Assembly: GCF_020497125.1 (NCBI RefSeq)
Contig: NC_059080.1
Span: 48,425,563 to 48,489,562, forward strand
Direction of reading: 5' to 3'
DNA: 64,000 nt
Origin: Mauremys mutica
Lineage: Eukaryota > Chordata > Testudines > Geoemydidae
The notes under the pieces were generated by a model. The model was not told the origin of the DNA. It made no database searches and saw only the letters and a program-made list of their open reading frames with translations. Each line of letters opens with the position of its first letter. The stretch's first letter is position 1. Positions 12,473 to 24,499 of the stretch are shown piece by piece. The position numbers and the translations under genes were made by a program.

Positions 12473-13278
12473 CAGTTGAACCCTGTTATGTCGCCGGCCT
12501 AGGGGTTTGCCAAAAATAGTCCAGATAACCGATGATCGAGATAAACCCCTATCCACCCCACCCCCCCCTGAACTCCCCTGCCCTCTCTCCAACACCCCCT
12601 CCCTGCCCCCTTACCGCGGTGCCTGCACGTGGCTGGATCCGGCGAAGCGGGACGGGGACCCGGAGCCGGGCAGCCAAAGAAGCGGGACCCGGTAAGCGGG
12701 CCGGGCGGCAGGCGAAGCGGGACCGGGTAAGCGGGGCCGGGCGGCAGGCGAAGCGGGGACCGGGTAAGCGGGGCGGGCGGGCGGGCGGCAGGCGAAGCGG
12801 GGACCGGGTAAGCGGGGCCGGGCGGGCGGGCGGGGACGGGCAGGGACCGGGTATGCGGGGCCGGGCGGGCGGCGAAGCGGAGCCGGGGGGGCGGCGAAGC
12901 GGGGACCGGCGAAGCGGAGCCAGGCGGGGGGGCGGCAGGCGAAGCGGGGACCAGGTATGCGGGGACGGGCAGGGACCGGGTATGCGGGGACGGGCGGCTG
13001 GGGACACGGTGGGTCGGGGATGCGGGGAGCCGGGCGGCTGGGGACGCGGGGAGCGGGCGGCTGGGGAACCGCGCGGCTGGAGAGCCGGGGAGCGGGCAGC
13101 TGGGGACACGGTGGGTCAGGGACGCGGGGAGCCGGGCTCGAGATATTAGGGTTCGGGGAATCGACATAAGGGATGAGAAACTCATAAGACAAAGAGGGAG
13201 TTTGGCGGTTCCACTTGTAAAACCTCGACTTAATAGAGTTGGCAAGTTAACCGAGGTCGAGATAAATGGGTTCGACTG
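12473..13278. mobile_element. Tigger/pogo-like MITE containing a GC-rich minisatellite
   Basis: The element begins CAGTTGAACCCTGTTATGTC and ends with GATAAATGGGTTCGACTG, which is its inverted copy with changes. It is flanked by TA at 12471-12472 and 13279-13280. A TA duplication and a CAGTYGAACCC terminus fit Tigger/pogo-type elements of the Tc1-mariner group. About 500 of its 806 bp are a GC-rich tandem array (separate entry). No transposase is visible. Confidence 0.8.
12640..13140. repeat. GC-rich minisatellite inside the Tigger-like MITE
   Basis: Imperfect units built from GGCGAAGCGGGGACCGGGTA and GCGGGGCCGGGCGG repeat across about 500 bp, later grading into GCGGCTGGGGACACGG units. CpG density is very high. 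The tract opens long Pro/Arg- or Gly/Arg-rich frames in all directions, which are artefacts of the repeat. Confidence 0.9.
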
Positions 13279-13280
13279 TA

Positions 13281-15300
13281 TTCAGATAGCTCTGGGCTGG
13301 ATCCAGCTACCCTTACTTATGTGGAATAATGCTTGTGTGACATCCTGTCCCTGCTGAAGTCAATGGGAGTTTTGCCATTGATTTCAACTCATGAGAGCAC
13401 CTATGGAGTAAGATGCTACCTAGCATGAGTAAAGGTCTCAGAATCTGGCCCTTCAAAACCAAGCAGCAGAAGAGTTAACTGCTTCCAGAGTACAGATTTG
13501 TATGTTCTGCTGCTTTCGCCTTGCCACTTAGGAGAGATACTAGGCAGGGTATTAAAATACACAAGGACAAATGTTGGCATCATCCAGTCCTTAATACTCA
13601 GGGAAACAAGCATGAAAATCAGCATTCCCAGCCCTGGTTCCATTGATGCCAGTGACAAAAGTCCCTTGACTGTGATGGGACCAGAATTTGGTCCAGTGAG
13701 ACTTTGCCTGACTAAGGACTAAATCCAGATGGAGTCCGGACATCAGGACTTGCCCCTGGAGATGATGGCAGGGCACTGGAGGGAAATGTGGGGAGGGAAG
13801 ACACTTGGGGGCAGACTTTTGGGTGCTCCTTATTCAGCATGGGGGTCAGCTTTTCAATATCTCAGCTGCCATTTGTCTCAGTAGGGGGAGTCTCTGTTTG
13901 TCTCAATGGGGGATTCTCCATTTGTCACAATGGAGGATTCTCCATTTGTCTCAGTGGGGTCGTATGGGTGCTAAGCTCTTGAAAATTGCCCCCAGTTGTG
14001 AGTGCTGAGCCTGTCTGAAAATTCGGGCCCTGAGTAAAAGTGTGATGAATTTCAGCTTGATCCTGCTCCCATTAAAGCCACGGGCTAAAATCCATTGAAT
14101 TAATGGTGCAGGATCAGGCCCCAGGTCAGTGCTGGTTGTGGTTCGGTGGCATGGGCAGTGCCTGCTTGTTGTGCTGGCCTCTGCAGGGGTCCTAGGGCTT
14201 CTCCTTTCCAAACTGTTGAGGCTTCTCATGCATTGGGCAACACTGACTCACCCTGATGCAAGGAGCCACCCTGCTGTTGGACCACACACTACATGGGTGT
14301 TGCTAATTGCCAGGGCAGTTACTCATGTCAGGTAACAGCTTGTCACTGAACTGCTCAGAATTAGCAGATATGATGTGGCAAGCCAGATTCCCCTGCCCAT
14401 TTCATCTCAGGCCCAGCCTACAGGACCTAGGAAGCTTGTGTCACTGAGCAGCATAATCAGGGCTTACACTGGACTGCAGGAGCACAAACCTGGGGGCTCG
14501 GCGAGGAGGAGCAGCACAGGGAAAGAGACAAGTGCGCAAAAGGGAAGGGGGATGACATGATTTGCAGAGAGTGTGTCAGATACTGACCCCAGTAGGTCAT
14601 GCTCATCAGCTGGGCTCCAGCTCCAGCTGTCTGCTCCCTGCTTCCCTCCCTTCCTTGATTTCGGCTCTTGTTGAGTGCCTTGCATTACTGGCCCTGTACC
14701 CCACAGCGGGCAGCCTGAGTCAGCCAGCAACCAAGTTCAGGCAGGGGATTTCTTTCTTTTTTAACCTCTGGGGTTAAACCTCTGACTGTTTCAAGCCAGT
14801 GCTCTGGGGGAAGCCGGGGAAATCAATGTGTTTGGAAAACCAGTGATTAACTGAAACCTGAGCCAAAACATTGCAAAGCAGCTGCAAAGCAGCAGGGAGC
14901 CTTGGCGGAGACAGGCTAGGGGGTCCCCCAGGGAATGCTGATACAGCCCAGATAAGTAGGGACAACCCTTCTGTGCAGAGGAGCCTATGAGCAGACACAG
15001 CACCGCATCATGCCTGCCACTGCCCTCTTAGGTTTTTCTACCTGCCCCGATCCTGTGCTTTGCCAGCTGGGGGTTATAAAACCAGGCCCCGTTAAAGAGC
15101 TCCCGGAGGTACCACAGGTGGGGTGGGGGGAGAGAGTTTTCACTGAGCTCTTAGGTTATGTAGAACTCTGAAGCCATCAGGGCATGTGGCTAGCAGAAGA
15201 GGGTGAGAGTGCTGGCAAATGGAGGGGGCCCACAGGAATGGCTAGGCTTGCAGTCTTTGGGGACCAAGTTGCCAGGTGATGAGTTGACAGCAGGCATTCT
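13281..15300. other. Intron 1 sequence without a recognised gene
   Basis: 13860-13970 contains three near-tandem units around TCTCAATGGGGGATTCTCCA. About 14000-14120 holds scattered pieces of the old palindromic turtle repeat (TGATCCTGCTCCCATTAAAG). No exon-like frame is present. Confidence 0.45.
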
Positions 15301-15303
15301 CAA

Positions 15304-15332
15304 GTCATAGAATATCAGGGTTGGAATGCTCC
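15304..15332 (-). mobile_element. CR1 3'-end remnant, antisense
   Basis: TCATAGAATATCAGGGTTGG is the antisense of the terminal CR1 sequence. Only about 25-30 bases are recognisable. Confidence 0.45.
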
Positions 15333-16089
15333 TCTTCTCTGGGGTCTTAGAGTTCAGTATCCATAGAAGTGCCTGGGAGGTCCCAGAGCCACACGACTCC
15401 TAGAGGCCAGTGATTTGGGCACATACCTTACATGCACCCAGTTGAAAATGCACCCTGAATCATTCCCTGCTTCTCATTATTATTCAGCCATCAGTCTGTG
15501 CCTATGAAAATCCAGCTCCGTGATGGCTCAGGTCTGCTGGTGACCCAGAACCTACCAGGCCTTCTGTGCTTGCAGATTGGTCAGCATCAGAACTGAGTTT
15601 TAGAGACACAATTCACTGGGTCAAATCTAGCAGACACAACGCCACTGACTTCAGTGGCATGTTACTTGCTTACACCAGGTCTGAATTTGGCCAGTCATGT
15701 AGCATGGGAAGAAACCTGTCCCGCTTCCAAGCACCACCTCCTTCCCATGAACGATTCTTCTGTTACTGGAACGGGAGGTCGCTCATCCCTGTGGTGATGT
15801 GCTGGGGTGGCAGCACTAAGGGAATACTTTTAAAGAGCCAACAAGTCTTTGTGATTGGAACCTGCATCCCCCTCCCTTGAGGGGCCAGGGCAAGGTTCCA
15901 CAATGTTATTTCAGGCTTTCGTGACTGTGAGGGTCAGACCCCAATGCCAGGGGCTTGAACAAGGCTGAGGCAACACTCAGCATCCTACTTAAACACTGTG
16001 GGCCCCAAGTAAGACCTAAGTGGGGCCTCAGCCTTGCACTGGTTCAGTGCAGGAGGAAGGCATAAGGTCCATGATTGCTACTGATGGCC

Positions 16090-16173
16090 TCAATGGGCCA
16101 GATCCCCAGCTGGTGTACATTAGTGTAAAACCATTGAGATCAATGTACACCAGCTGGGGATCTGGCCCATTGA
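16090..16173. repeat. Perfect 32-bp inverted repeat (hairpin)
   Basis: Arms 16090-16121 and 16142-16173 are perfectly complementary over 32 bp, separated by 20 bases. The arm contains GGCCAGATCCCCAGCTGG. A third partial arm follows, ending in CTGGCCCC near 16219. Related, more decayed palindromes occur at 5528-5620 and 17623-17698, so this is a repeat family and not a single event. Confidence 0.9.
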
Positions 16174-16284
16174 CTCCAATAGAGCTGTAGATGGTTTACA
16201 CCACCTGGGGATCTGGCCCCAGGCATCCAGAAATTTTTCTATACAAGAGCGAGGGCTCAATTTTATATACAAGAGCAGAGGTAA

Positions 16285-16745
16285 TTGGGTGAAATTCTCT
16301 GGCTTGTGATATACAGGAGGTCAAACTAGATCAGTGATACTCAGACCTCAGTGGTTTAGAAGCCAATTTAGCAATCAGCATTACCCAAAAGAGCCACAGG
16401 GGTGTGAGTTCATTGTTTATTTTCTATAGTACCGTATATTCATATTTAAACAGTACAGCAGGGAAATATTTAGAATATATATACATATATTATTCTCCCA
16501 GCAAAATGACTGACCAAGTCTTATTTTATCAACTACAGTTGGTTAATAACATAGGAAAAGCACATCCTGACTGATTAATAACTTAAATTGGTCAATAATT
16601 AAATCCCACGGGGCTTTAATACCATGTGCTGCAAAGAGCTGCAGGAGACACATTAAAGAGCCACTTGTGGCTCGTGAGCCTCAGTCTGAGGATCACTGAA
16701 CTAGGTGATCTAATTGCCCCCTTCTGGCCTTAAAATCTAGGAGCA
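16285..16745 (+). mobile_element. CR1/L2-like 3' tail split by a hAT MITE
   Basis: The tail reads AGGAGGTCAAACTAGAT up to 16331 and resumes at 16699 with AACTAGGTGATCTAATTGCC, then CTTCTGGCCTTAAAATCTAG. The interruption is the MITE at 16332-16698. Confidence 0.7.
16332..16698. mobile_element. hAT MITE in a CR1-type tail
   Basis: Termini are CAGTGATACTCAGACC and GTCTGAGGATCACTG, inverted copies. The flanks AACTAGAT (16324-16331) and AACTAGGT (16699-16706) form an 8-bp TSD with one change. It is non-coding and AT-rich inside. Confidence 0.85.
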
Positions 16746-19462
16746 ATAACATGACCTTGCAGCTCGGTGCTTTTGAACAGGAGGGGAGTCTATCCTGCTG
16801 GGGTTAAAAGCTTGGTGCAGGTGTCCTAGCTCAGCTCTGCCTGATTTGATGTTTTCCACACCTGCTGAATCTGGTAGGGAGATTACAGCAGGGGTTGGGC
16901 TTTATCTCCTGAGAAAAAGGGGAAAGACTAGGATTTTTTATTTTATTTTTTTGAGTGCTGTTTTCCAATTCCACATGCCTCTCTTTTGAAAAGTGCTGCA
17001 GGAGGGAACAAAATTCTGTCCCCCAAGCTGAGAGCAAGACTCCATGTCCCTGGTTAATGAAGGAGATGCCTAGATGAGAATCTTAACCAGGCCACATTCC
17101 AGCCAGATATGGGATTTAATGTGGCAGAGATAGAGCTGTGCTGGATGAAACCTTTTGCCAGAAAGACTCATGCACCTCTATCTGTCATGCAGTGTCCACA
17201 CAGCACTAAAAGAGATGCATGCACATGTGCTATATCTGCCTGCCCTCCACTTCCACAATGGACAGGCAGAGACAGCTTGACTCCTTGTGCCAGTTCAGGA
17301 GCCAGTCCCACCTTGTCATTCTGCAGCTCTACCACCTGCCTACTTTATGAAAGTCAGCCAGCTCTTCAGCAGAGAGCAAGTGGGTTTACCATTCAGGTCA
17401 TTGCTAGCCAAAGTCGGCACAACAGGGAATGATCCCAGATTCCAGCTGCTTACTCAGGCTGAGAAGTGAAGGTGCTGTTCCCAGGGGGTTGGTTTGCCCT
17501 GAAGTTTACTTTAATCACTGATTGGGAGGTCTTAAAATCACCAGCTTCGCTATGGCCTTTTTACATCGTGGGACAGAGTCCCCATTGGTGTAAAGCAGTG
17601 TCACTCCATTGTAGTCAGTGAGGCCAGATCCCCAGCTGGTGTAAATCAGGGTCACTCCACTGAAGTCAAGGCTGATTTATACCAGCTGGAGATCTGGCTT
17701 TACAGTTACCTCCCTCATGGGGAAGCCAATCACAGCCCAGTTGCACCCAGTCTATGTTCTCACACACTTTGGGTTTGCCTGTGTAGACCAGAGCAAACTC
17801 TTAGAGCACCATCTGCAGCCTTACTACACTCAGCCATGGCACACTTAGGACAGCACTTACTGAGGCCTCAATGTCCCCCCGCTACCACTTTCTAAAGGAA
17901 AGGCCATTGGTGAAGGAGCAGCTCCTCCTCACTCTCCCCACCTGTCTTGCTGGCTCTTGTTCTCTTTTCCTGTTATCTTACTTTGGGCCAAAGTCTGTGT
18001 GTAAGTGGTTGCAGTGCCATTGGCTCTGGAAACATGAGAGAGAAAGATACTTTCAGCCTTTCTTCCCCTTACCTTTGTTTCCTTTGTCTCCTCACACCCA
18101 TCTCATTTCCCCCCTCCCCAGCACCCTGACTTGTCCCTCCCCAAGTTCCTGCCTTAGTCCTTCTCACTGCAGCACCAGGGCCGTGCTGCTGTCCACTTCA
18201 TGTGTCTTGCTTCCTCGTAAGGAACCCCTGATGCTCTGGGCTGGGGCAACAGAGGATGCTGGGATGGCAAAGGAACCTCCACTCAGCTACACTTCCATTC
18301 TAGTTTTCTTCTCTCTTTGTATTTGGAGAGGGAAAGGGGGGCGGGGTCTGAGCTGTGCGGGGGGCCCAGTGTGCCAGTGGCATAGGCCAGCCTTTGGGGA
18401 TGGTGAGAACGTGTCAGTTCTTCAGAGGGAAGCTGGTGGCTTTCTCAGGACTCTCAAAAAGACAATAACGGAGAACCTGCATTAGAGAAAATAAGGTCTC
18501 CCTGCTTAGGGGGAAATACATTCCTGAGGAGGAGGATGTTCTGTGCCCCCTGAGGAATACACAGGGTTATGCTTTCAATACACATTCCCCAAGAGAGGGA
18601 TTTTCCCAGTTCTGTGTGAGACCTTGTTTCCTTACCCGGATCTCCCCCTGCAGAATACAAGGGATTAAAAACCTTCAAGCCAGGCATTCCCGCGCAGCAT
18701 CGGGTTTACTCATCCACCTTCGGTTAAGAGTACTTTTCCCAGCTTTTGTTCAGGGGCTGTTTTCACCAAATGGTCTCTTGCTTCAGCACAGAAGGGAAAC
18801 ATCTTAATTTCTCCATACCAGAGAGAGGTTTCTCCCTTGAGAAGAAAGGGGATGCTTTTCACAGGCTGGCCTCTCCTGTCAGAACATGGGGGGGTAAGCT
18901 TTCCACCCTGAATTCTTCAAAAGGAAGGTAAGGCTGTGATTCAGTCAGGGGATCCATCTTAATCCCAATTTCTCCAGAAAAATATTCCCAAAACTGGCTC
19001 ATTCTGGTCCAAACAGCATTGACAGGCCATCTTCAAGGACATCCCAATGGACAATTGCATCAATGCATTCCCTGCCTTTATAGAGTAAAGGCAGAAAACT
19101 TTGGCTAGCTCTATGATGGGACCCTTAAAGGGACACTATCCATTTGAAAATCCCAATCTGTTCTACCTACTAGTACATGTACAAGTAACACCTAATGCCC
19201 ATGCTTCATCTGTGAGTTTGTTCTGTGTTGTGCAATGGCTAGCACAACAGATTCAATGATTAGGGCCCCTGGGCACTACAGTAATACAACTGATAAATAC
19301 AAATCCCATTGCAGCCAGTGTACGTGTGTGTGTGGGTGGGTGTTACGCATGCCTGTAAATTTTGGCAGGACCAGGGCCTAAGATGCTAAAAGGCGTTAGG
19401 AAAAAAAAGAAATGGTCTCTGGATTTTCCAGTTTGTTTACTTGGTGTGTTTGACAGCCCTTT
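16746..19462. other. Intron 1 sequence without a recognised gene, with one palindrome
   Basis: Arms 17623-17648 and 17673-17698 form a 26-bp inverted repeat with two mismatches, related to the 16090 palindrome. A 204-codon plus-strand frame (17871-18485) is low-complexity (Leu/Ser/Pro) and has no domain. Nothing else is recognised. Confidence 0.5.
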
Positions 19463-19550
19463 GGCCCAGATCCTCAAAGGTATGTAGGCTCCTAATTCCC
19501 ACTGAAATCCCTGGAAGTTAGGAGCCTGAAAACCTTTAAGGATCTGGGCC
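19463..19550. repeat. Palindromic repeat
   Basis: The left end GGCCCAGATCCTCAAAGGTA pairs with the right end CCTTTAAGGATCTGGGCC, and TAGGCTCCTAA pairs with TTAGGAGCCT. It is an imperfect hairpin of the kind dispersed in turtle DNA, probably a MITE relic. Confidence 0.7.
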
Positions 19551-19618
19551 TTTGTGTCTAGCCAGTTTCATGGTTTCTCTGGCAACTGGTTAGCAAAAGA
19601 CCCTTTTAAACATCAACC

Positions 19619-19632
19619 GGGGGGGGGGGGGG
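19619..19632. repeat. Poly-G tract (G14)
   Basis: An uninterrupted run of about 14 G follows AACC. The length is likely to be unreliable in an assembly. Confidence 0.85.
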
Positions 19633-20555
19633 AAGCAGGAAACCCCTTATACAAAGTTGAAAGGGAATTTTAAAAATCCAATTTAAAGGGCACTCTCCCA
19701 GAAGAGCCTGGAAATTAGTTAATATTTTAAAATACATGGAAGTTGGTCCCTTTAACTCTCTGGGTAAGGTTGGGGATTTTATTATTGCATGGGGATTTCC
19801 CTGGATTCCTGCCTTTTAGATTTCTTTGCTCCCTTTTCTTTTAGGGGAGATACAAAACAGCCCCTGGAGCAGAAACACGTATGAGAGCCATGTGTTTCTG
19901 GAAATGTGCACGTGCTTTTGGGGCTGGGGGAGCAGGGCCAGTGGATGTGCATTGCCACATTGTCAGCACTGGCCTGTTTGTTCACGAGGCTCTGCCCCAT
20001 TTCAGGCCAGTGACAGGGGCATTGCCCTGCCCAAAGGGGGACTGGATTAATCTGTTGCATTAGGGATTCTAAAGAGGCCTGTCAGGAATAAGAGGGTCAG
20101 GACATGGGAAGGAAGGGGTGCTAATTTGTAGGACCTTGGTGCTCAAAAAGTTGATCCAGCCCTGCTGGCATGACTCTGTCCCCTGACTCATGTGGGCAGC
20201 CTGGGAGAGCTGAACTGTCTTGGCAGATTGCTACAAGATGCCATTAGTGCAGGGAGGGATTCTCCCCCCCGGGGAGCCTGGCGATTTAGCAAGAACCCAA
20301 CCCTGGGCACACACAATGAATGCTGTGTGCTTGGAGATTAGGAGATTCCTGCAGGAGCACAGCACCCCTAATCATATCAAGGACAAAAATTCCTCACTAG
20401 AGAAAAACTGCTAGGTGCAGTGCAGTCCTCTGAGGGAGCTCAGGGTGACAGAAAGGGCAGGGGTGAGCTCAGTCTGGGAAGCAGGGGATTTCTGTGGAGT
20501 GGGACAAAAGTGCTGTCAGTAAGAAGCTGCCTAGCCTTTCTCTTCTCTGCTCACA
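19633..20555. other. Intron 1 sequence without a recognised gene
   Basis: No exon-like frame and no repeat that I can name. Confidence 0.4.
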
Positions 20556-20759
20556 CAGGAATAACAACAGTGCTTAGCATTTATAGAGCACTTTACCATC
20601 ATTCAGCCCTCACCACATCCCTGAGATCAGGCCTGGCAGGGATCTGACTTGACTTACTCAAGGCCATGCAGTAAATTAAGTGGCAGGACCTAGATTAGAA
20701 CCCCCCAACCCAGTATTTATTCCTTCAGATCACACACATACTCTCTCTCTCTCTCTCTC
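20556..20759 (-). repeat. MIR/CORE-SINE, antisense, next to a CT microsatellite
   Basis: AGTGCTTAGCATTTATAGAG, ACTTACTCAAGGCCATGCAG and GTGGCAGGACCTAGATTAGA are the ordered antisense MIR blocks. A (CT)n run covers 20741-20759. Confidence 0.7.
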
Positions 20760-22675
20760 GAAGCTTGGCACCCCATTGCATAACTAGTCTTAGTGCCCTC
20801 ACTGTGCATGCAGAATATCATCTTGGACTCAAACCATCTAAGAAACATTGGGCTCATGCTGGCACATGGATCCCAGGTGGCTGATGACACACAGCACATT
20901 TCCCCACCTGTCTGTGGCCTCATTTGCATCATGTTAAAAAAAAACCAACTAACTCTTCCTTCCGATCAGTTAGCCAGAAAGAAAATTAGCAGTAGACTGT
21001 TTGTATCTATATTGAGACCAAGTAATGACCTTACAACATTCAGTGGTTTTTCTCCATATTCCTTTTAACTCTTTACAGGCACGCTAATTTGGCAAAACTA
21101 GGGCTCCATCTCACAGTTCTTATTCAGGCAAGAAGCCATTAGTTATTGGCTCCAGCCATGTCCACTCTTGCATGGATGAATTTGCTAGCTCAGGCCCCTA
21201 GTTCTCTGAAATGCTTGCTCAGTTGAACGAGTTAAAAGAAACCCCAACCCTTTACCTGCTGCCCTGCTAGCAGGTTACAAAATGCCCTGTCACTCATAGT
21301 TTCCAATACACACTGCAAGGAAAACATCTGAGATTAAGACTGACATAGGCAGATCTGGCAGCCTTTCCGTGTTTCCTTGAATTGGGAGAGATTTGAATTT
21401 GGTCTCTCTAAGAATGACTGTTGCGTCACTGCTATCTGAATAAGTCTTTGTTATGGATCAGGCACAGCTCTACAGTGTGTTTGTCAGATAGGGCGGATCT
21501 TCAGCCTAGATTGTGCAGGTCCACTTTTCTTCACGTGCCACTGCACCCTGAGGTGTGAACACGTGTCGGGTTGCGTGCACAACCCCCCCTATAGTTGTCC
21601 ATGTAAATCAGATGCTGGGATTTTCCTACACCCCCCGTAGAGGGGGTGTACAGCCCCATGAATTTCCCCAACACCCCTCCCCACCCCATTACATGCAGTG
21701 TTGCCAATGTAATCATTGGTTGGAAATTTTAATTGAAATAGAAACATTTATACACACTTTAAAAGCATATACAGTATATGAGAAAATACTTGTACCTGAG
21801 AAAGCATAATGGGTTTGAAAAGTTATGATCAAAGACTAGCTTCTTCATACAGCTGTTATTTACGACAATGTCGGCACATTTCAAATGATTATTTATAAAC
21901 AAGGTCTGAATGAGCTCTCCCCTGACAGCTAGTGATGAGCCAGTGGTGGGTGGAAAGGCTTCAGGACCAGACTGTCTTTACATGAACTCACCTACTCTGC
22001 CTAGGTATCCAGCAGACAGAGCTGTGCTGCCCAAGTGATCAGTTTTGGCTGGTGTTGGGTTAGAAATCACTTAAATATTAAATGTGGGGGTTATGAAACG
22101 TTGTTATCCTTATTGTATGAGTAAAGGGCAGCAGAACTGTACTTAGCCTGACTGAATAAGGGGGTCTCCCTCAGTGCTTAATTTGTGCCAGGGCTGAGCC
22201 CCAGCATCCCTAGGCTCGGCAATTCATAGCCCTGGGACCTCTGGGCTTGTCCCATCAGTTATGAAAGTAACAAACTTGCTTGAGCCCTGTCACCTCTTTC
22301 ATTACAAATTAAGCACTGGTCACCCCCAACTGAACTGCACTCCCTAAGCAGGAGGTTTGGATGCCATACCCTAGTGAAGCGAGAGAGGGTGGGGCACAGG
22401 TGTTTTGCTTGGTGGTGTGGGCTCTGCCTAAGAGTCACAGGCATTATTTGACGTGCCGCTCTCTCCTGTTTAGAGAGAGAGCTGATTAGGCTTCATAAGT
22501 GACCACTAGAGCTGAAATCACTGATAGTCAGGTCTAAGTGCTTAGACCTGCTGTGGGACAGTGTTTCTGGGGAAGAGACAGCCCAAACTGCACTAGCAGC
22601 GAGGTTCCCCCCACCCTGTGAACTGAAATCACGGACAGCTGGGTGGTACCGTGAGAGACTGACTTGCAGAGGTTA
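20760..22675. other. Intron 1 sequence without a recognised gene
   Basis: A short near-palindrome at about 21580-21655 (CCCCCCTATAG and GGGGGTGTACA-type arms) is the only notable structure. No coding signal is present. Confidence 0.4.
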
Positions 22676-22683
22676 CAGTGGCA

Positions 22684-22787
22684 TAGGGTGACCAGACAGC
22701 AAGTGTGAAAAATCAGGACAGGGGGTGGGGGGTAATAGGAGCCTATATAAGAAAAAGACCCCAAAATCGAGACATCTGGTCACCCTA
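22684..22787 (-). mobile_element. hAT-type MITE, TAGGGTGACC family
   Basis: This 104-bp element begins TAGGGTGACCAG and ends CTGGTCACCCTA, a 12-bp perfect TIR. A perfect 8-bp TSD CAGTGGCA lies at 22676-22683 and 22788-22795. Further copies are at 24075 and 32204. Confidence 0.92.
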
Positions 22788-23081
22788 CAGTGGCAGGTGG
22801 CAGAAGAAGGTGACAGTGCAGGGCCATTGAGGACAGAGAGGTAGCGTGAACGGTGGCATGACAAAAAACAGCAGCCAGAGCATTGGACTATGCTTTAGTG
22901 ACTTCACTACAGAATGTTAGATTTGTGACTGGGAAACATATATAAATACGTTTCCTAGTGGGCCAGGATTTTTAAAATGCATTATTTGCCAAGGTCATTA
23001 TCTTACATCATCGCTATCTCAAGAGGTCATTATCTTGGGGAGTTTCTGTACTAAACTTTTTTATTATAATTACTTTTATGT

Positions 23082-23700
23082 AAGAACAGCCACATTGGTT
23101 CAGACTAATGGTCCTCTATCCCAGTATCCTATCTTCCGACAGTGACTATTCCAGGTGCTTCAGAGGGAGTGAACAGAACAGGGAATCATCGAGTGATCCA
23201 TCCCCTGTCATCCACTCCCAGCTTCTGGCAAACAGAGGCTAGGGACACTCAGAGCATGGTTTTGCAACCCTGCCCATCCTGGCTAATAGCAATTGATGGA
23301 CCTAACCTCTAGAAACTTATCTAGTTCTTTTTTTTAACCCTGTTATAATTTGGGCCTTTACAACATCCCTAGCAAAAAGTTCCATAGGTGACTGTGCGTT
23401 GTGTGATGAAATGCTTCCTTTTGTTTTAAACTTACTGCCTATTAATTTCATTGGTTGACTCCTGGTTCTTGTGTTAAGTGAAGGGATAAATGACACTTCC
23501 TTATTCATTTTCTCCACACCAGTCAAGATTTTATAAGCCTCTATCATATCCCCTCTTAGTCGTCTCTTTTCCAAGCTGAAAATCATTTTTGTTGCCTTTC
23601 TCTGTACCTTTTTCAATTCCAATATATCTTTTTTGAAATGGGGTGACTAGAACTGCACACAGTATTCAAGATGTGGGCATATCATGGAGGTATATAGTAA
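23082..23700 (-). mobile_element. CR1-type LINE 3' region, antisense
   Basis: The reverse complement encodes a broken C-terminal end of CR1 ORF2. KVQRKATKMIFSLEKRRLRG followed by DMIEAYKILTG is the typical segment after the reverse transcriptase. Internal deletions and stops make it non-functional. The 3' end begins at about 23082 with TAAGAACAGCCACATTGG. It is 5'-truncated, as usual for LINEs. Confidence 0.85.
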
Positions 23701-24070
23701 AAGTGGAGGAGCTTGGCTTGCCAGACTGATCCGCTAAGCCAATACTGACAACCTATATGAAAAGGCTGCAAAACACCATGCCTCTGGACTGCATCAACAT
23801 GCAGAAAGCCTTATAAGCCAGTCACTGTCAAAGCCAATTTTAGAAGAACTTAATGAGGCTGTTAAACTGAGTTGTCTCCAGCATTCTTATGTGAACCAAC
23901 ATGGCTGTTGCACCATCCTTTCTATTTAAGTAAAAGATACCACACACTACAAACTGGAGGCCAATATTAAGTGCATTGTCTCTTGTTAATCCTGAAGTTG
24001 GACACTGGTTTCAAACAAGACTGACAAATGCTCGCTATCTTTCTGAAAAAACTCAGCTGACTCTCTAGAA

Positions 24071-24499
24071 CAGGTTAGGGTGACTAGATGTCCCGATTTT
24101 ATATGGACAGTCCCGATTTTTGGGTCTTTTTCTTATATAGGCTCCTATTACCCCCTACCCCCTGTCCTGGTTTTTCACATTTGCTCTCTGGTCACCCAAG
24201 AACAGGGGTAGGCAACCTATGGCATGCATGCCAAAGGTGGCACGCAAGCTGATTTTCAGTGGCATTCACACTGCCTGGGTCCTGGCCACCGGTCCGGGGT
24301 GCTCTGCATTTTAATTTAACTTTAAATGAAGCCTCTTAGACATTTTTAAAACCTTATTTACTTTACATACAGCAATAGTTTAGTTATATATTATAGACTT
24401 ATAGAAAGAGACCTTCTAAAAACATTAACATGTATTACTGGCACGCAAAACTTTAAATGAAGACTCGGCACAGCACTTCTGAAAGGTTTCTGACCCCTG
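24071..24499. mobile_element. hAT MITE (CAGGGGTAGGCAACC family), itself interrupted
   Basis: The element ends TTTCTGACCCCTG and begins CAGG, with the rest of its 5' TIR (GGTAGGCAACCTATGGCA) displaced to 24203 onward by a nested MITE. A perfect TSD CTCTAGAA lies at 24063-24070 and 24500-24507. Internal sequence is AT-rich and non-coding. Confidence 0.88.
24075..24198 (+). mobile_element. Nested hAT-type MITE, TAGGGTGACC family
   Basis: This 124-bp copy has TIRs TAGGGTGACTAGA and CTCTGGTCACCCA. A perfect 8-bp TSD AGAACAGG (24067-24074 and 24199-24206) overlaps the outer element's own TSD and first bases, so this copy inserted after the outer MITE. Confidence 0.88.

Noticed and set aside
12499..13245. 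248-codon Pro/Arg/Ser-rich frame on the minus strand and a 205-codon Gly/Arg frame on the plus strand
   Set aside because: Both come from the GC-rich tandem array inside a transposon. Every frame is open because stop codons are absent from the unit.
17871..18485. 204-codon plus-strand open frame
   Set aside because: Ser/Leu/Pro-rich low-complexity translation without a domain; it fits chance in a CT-rich stretch.
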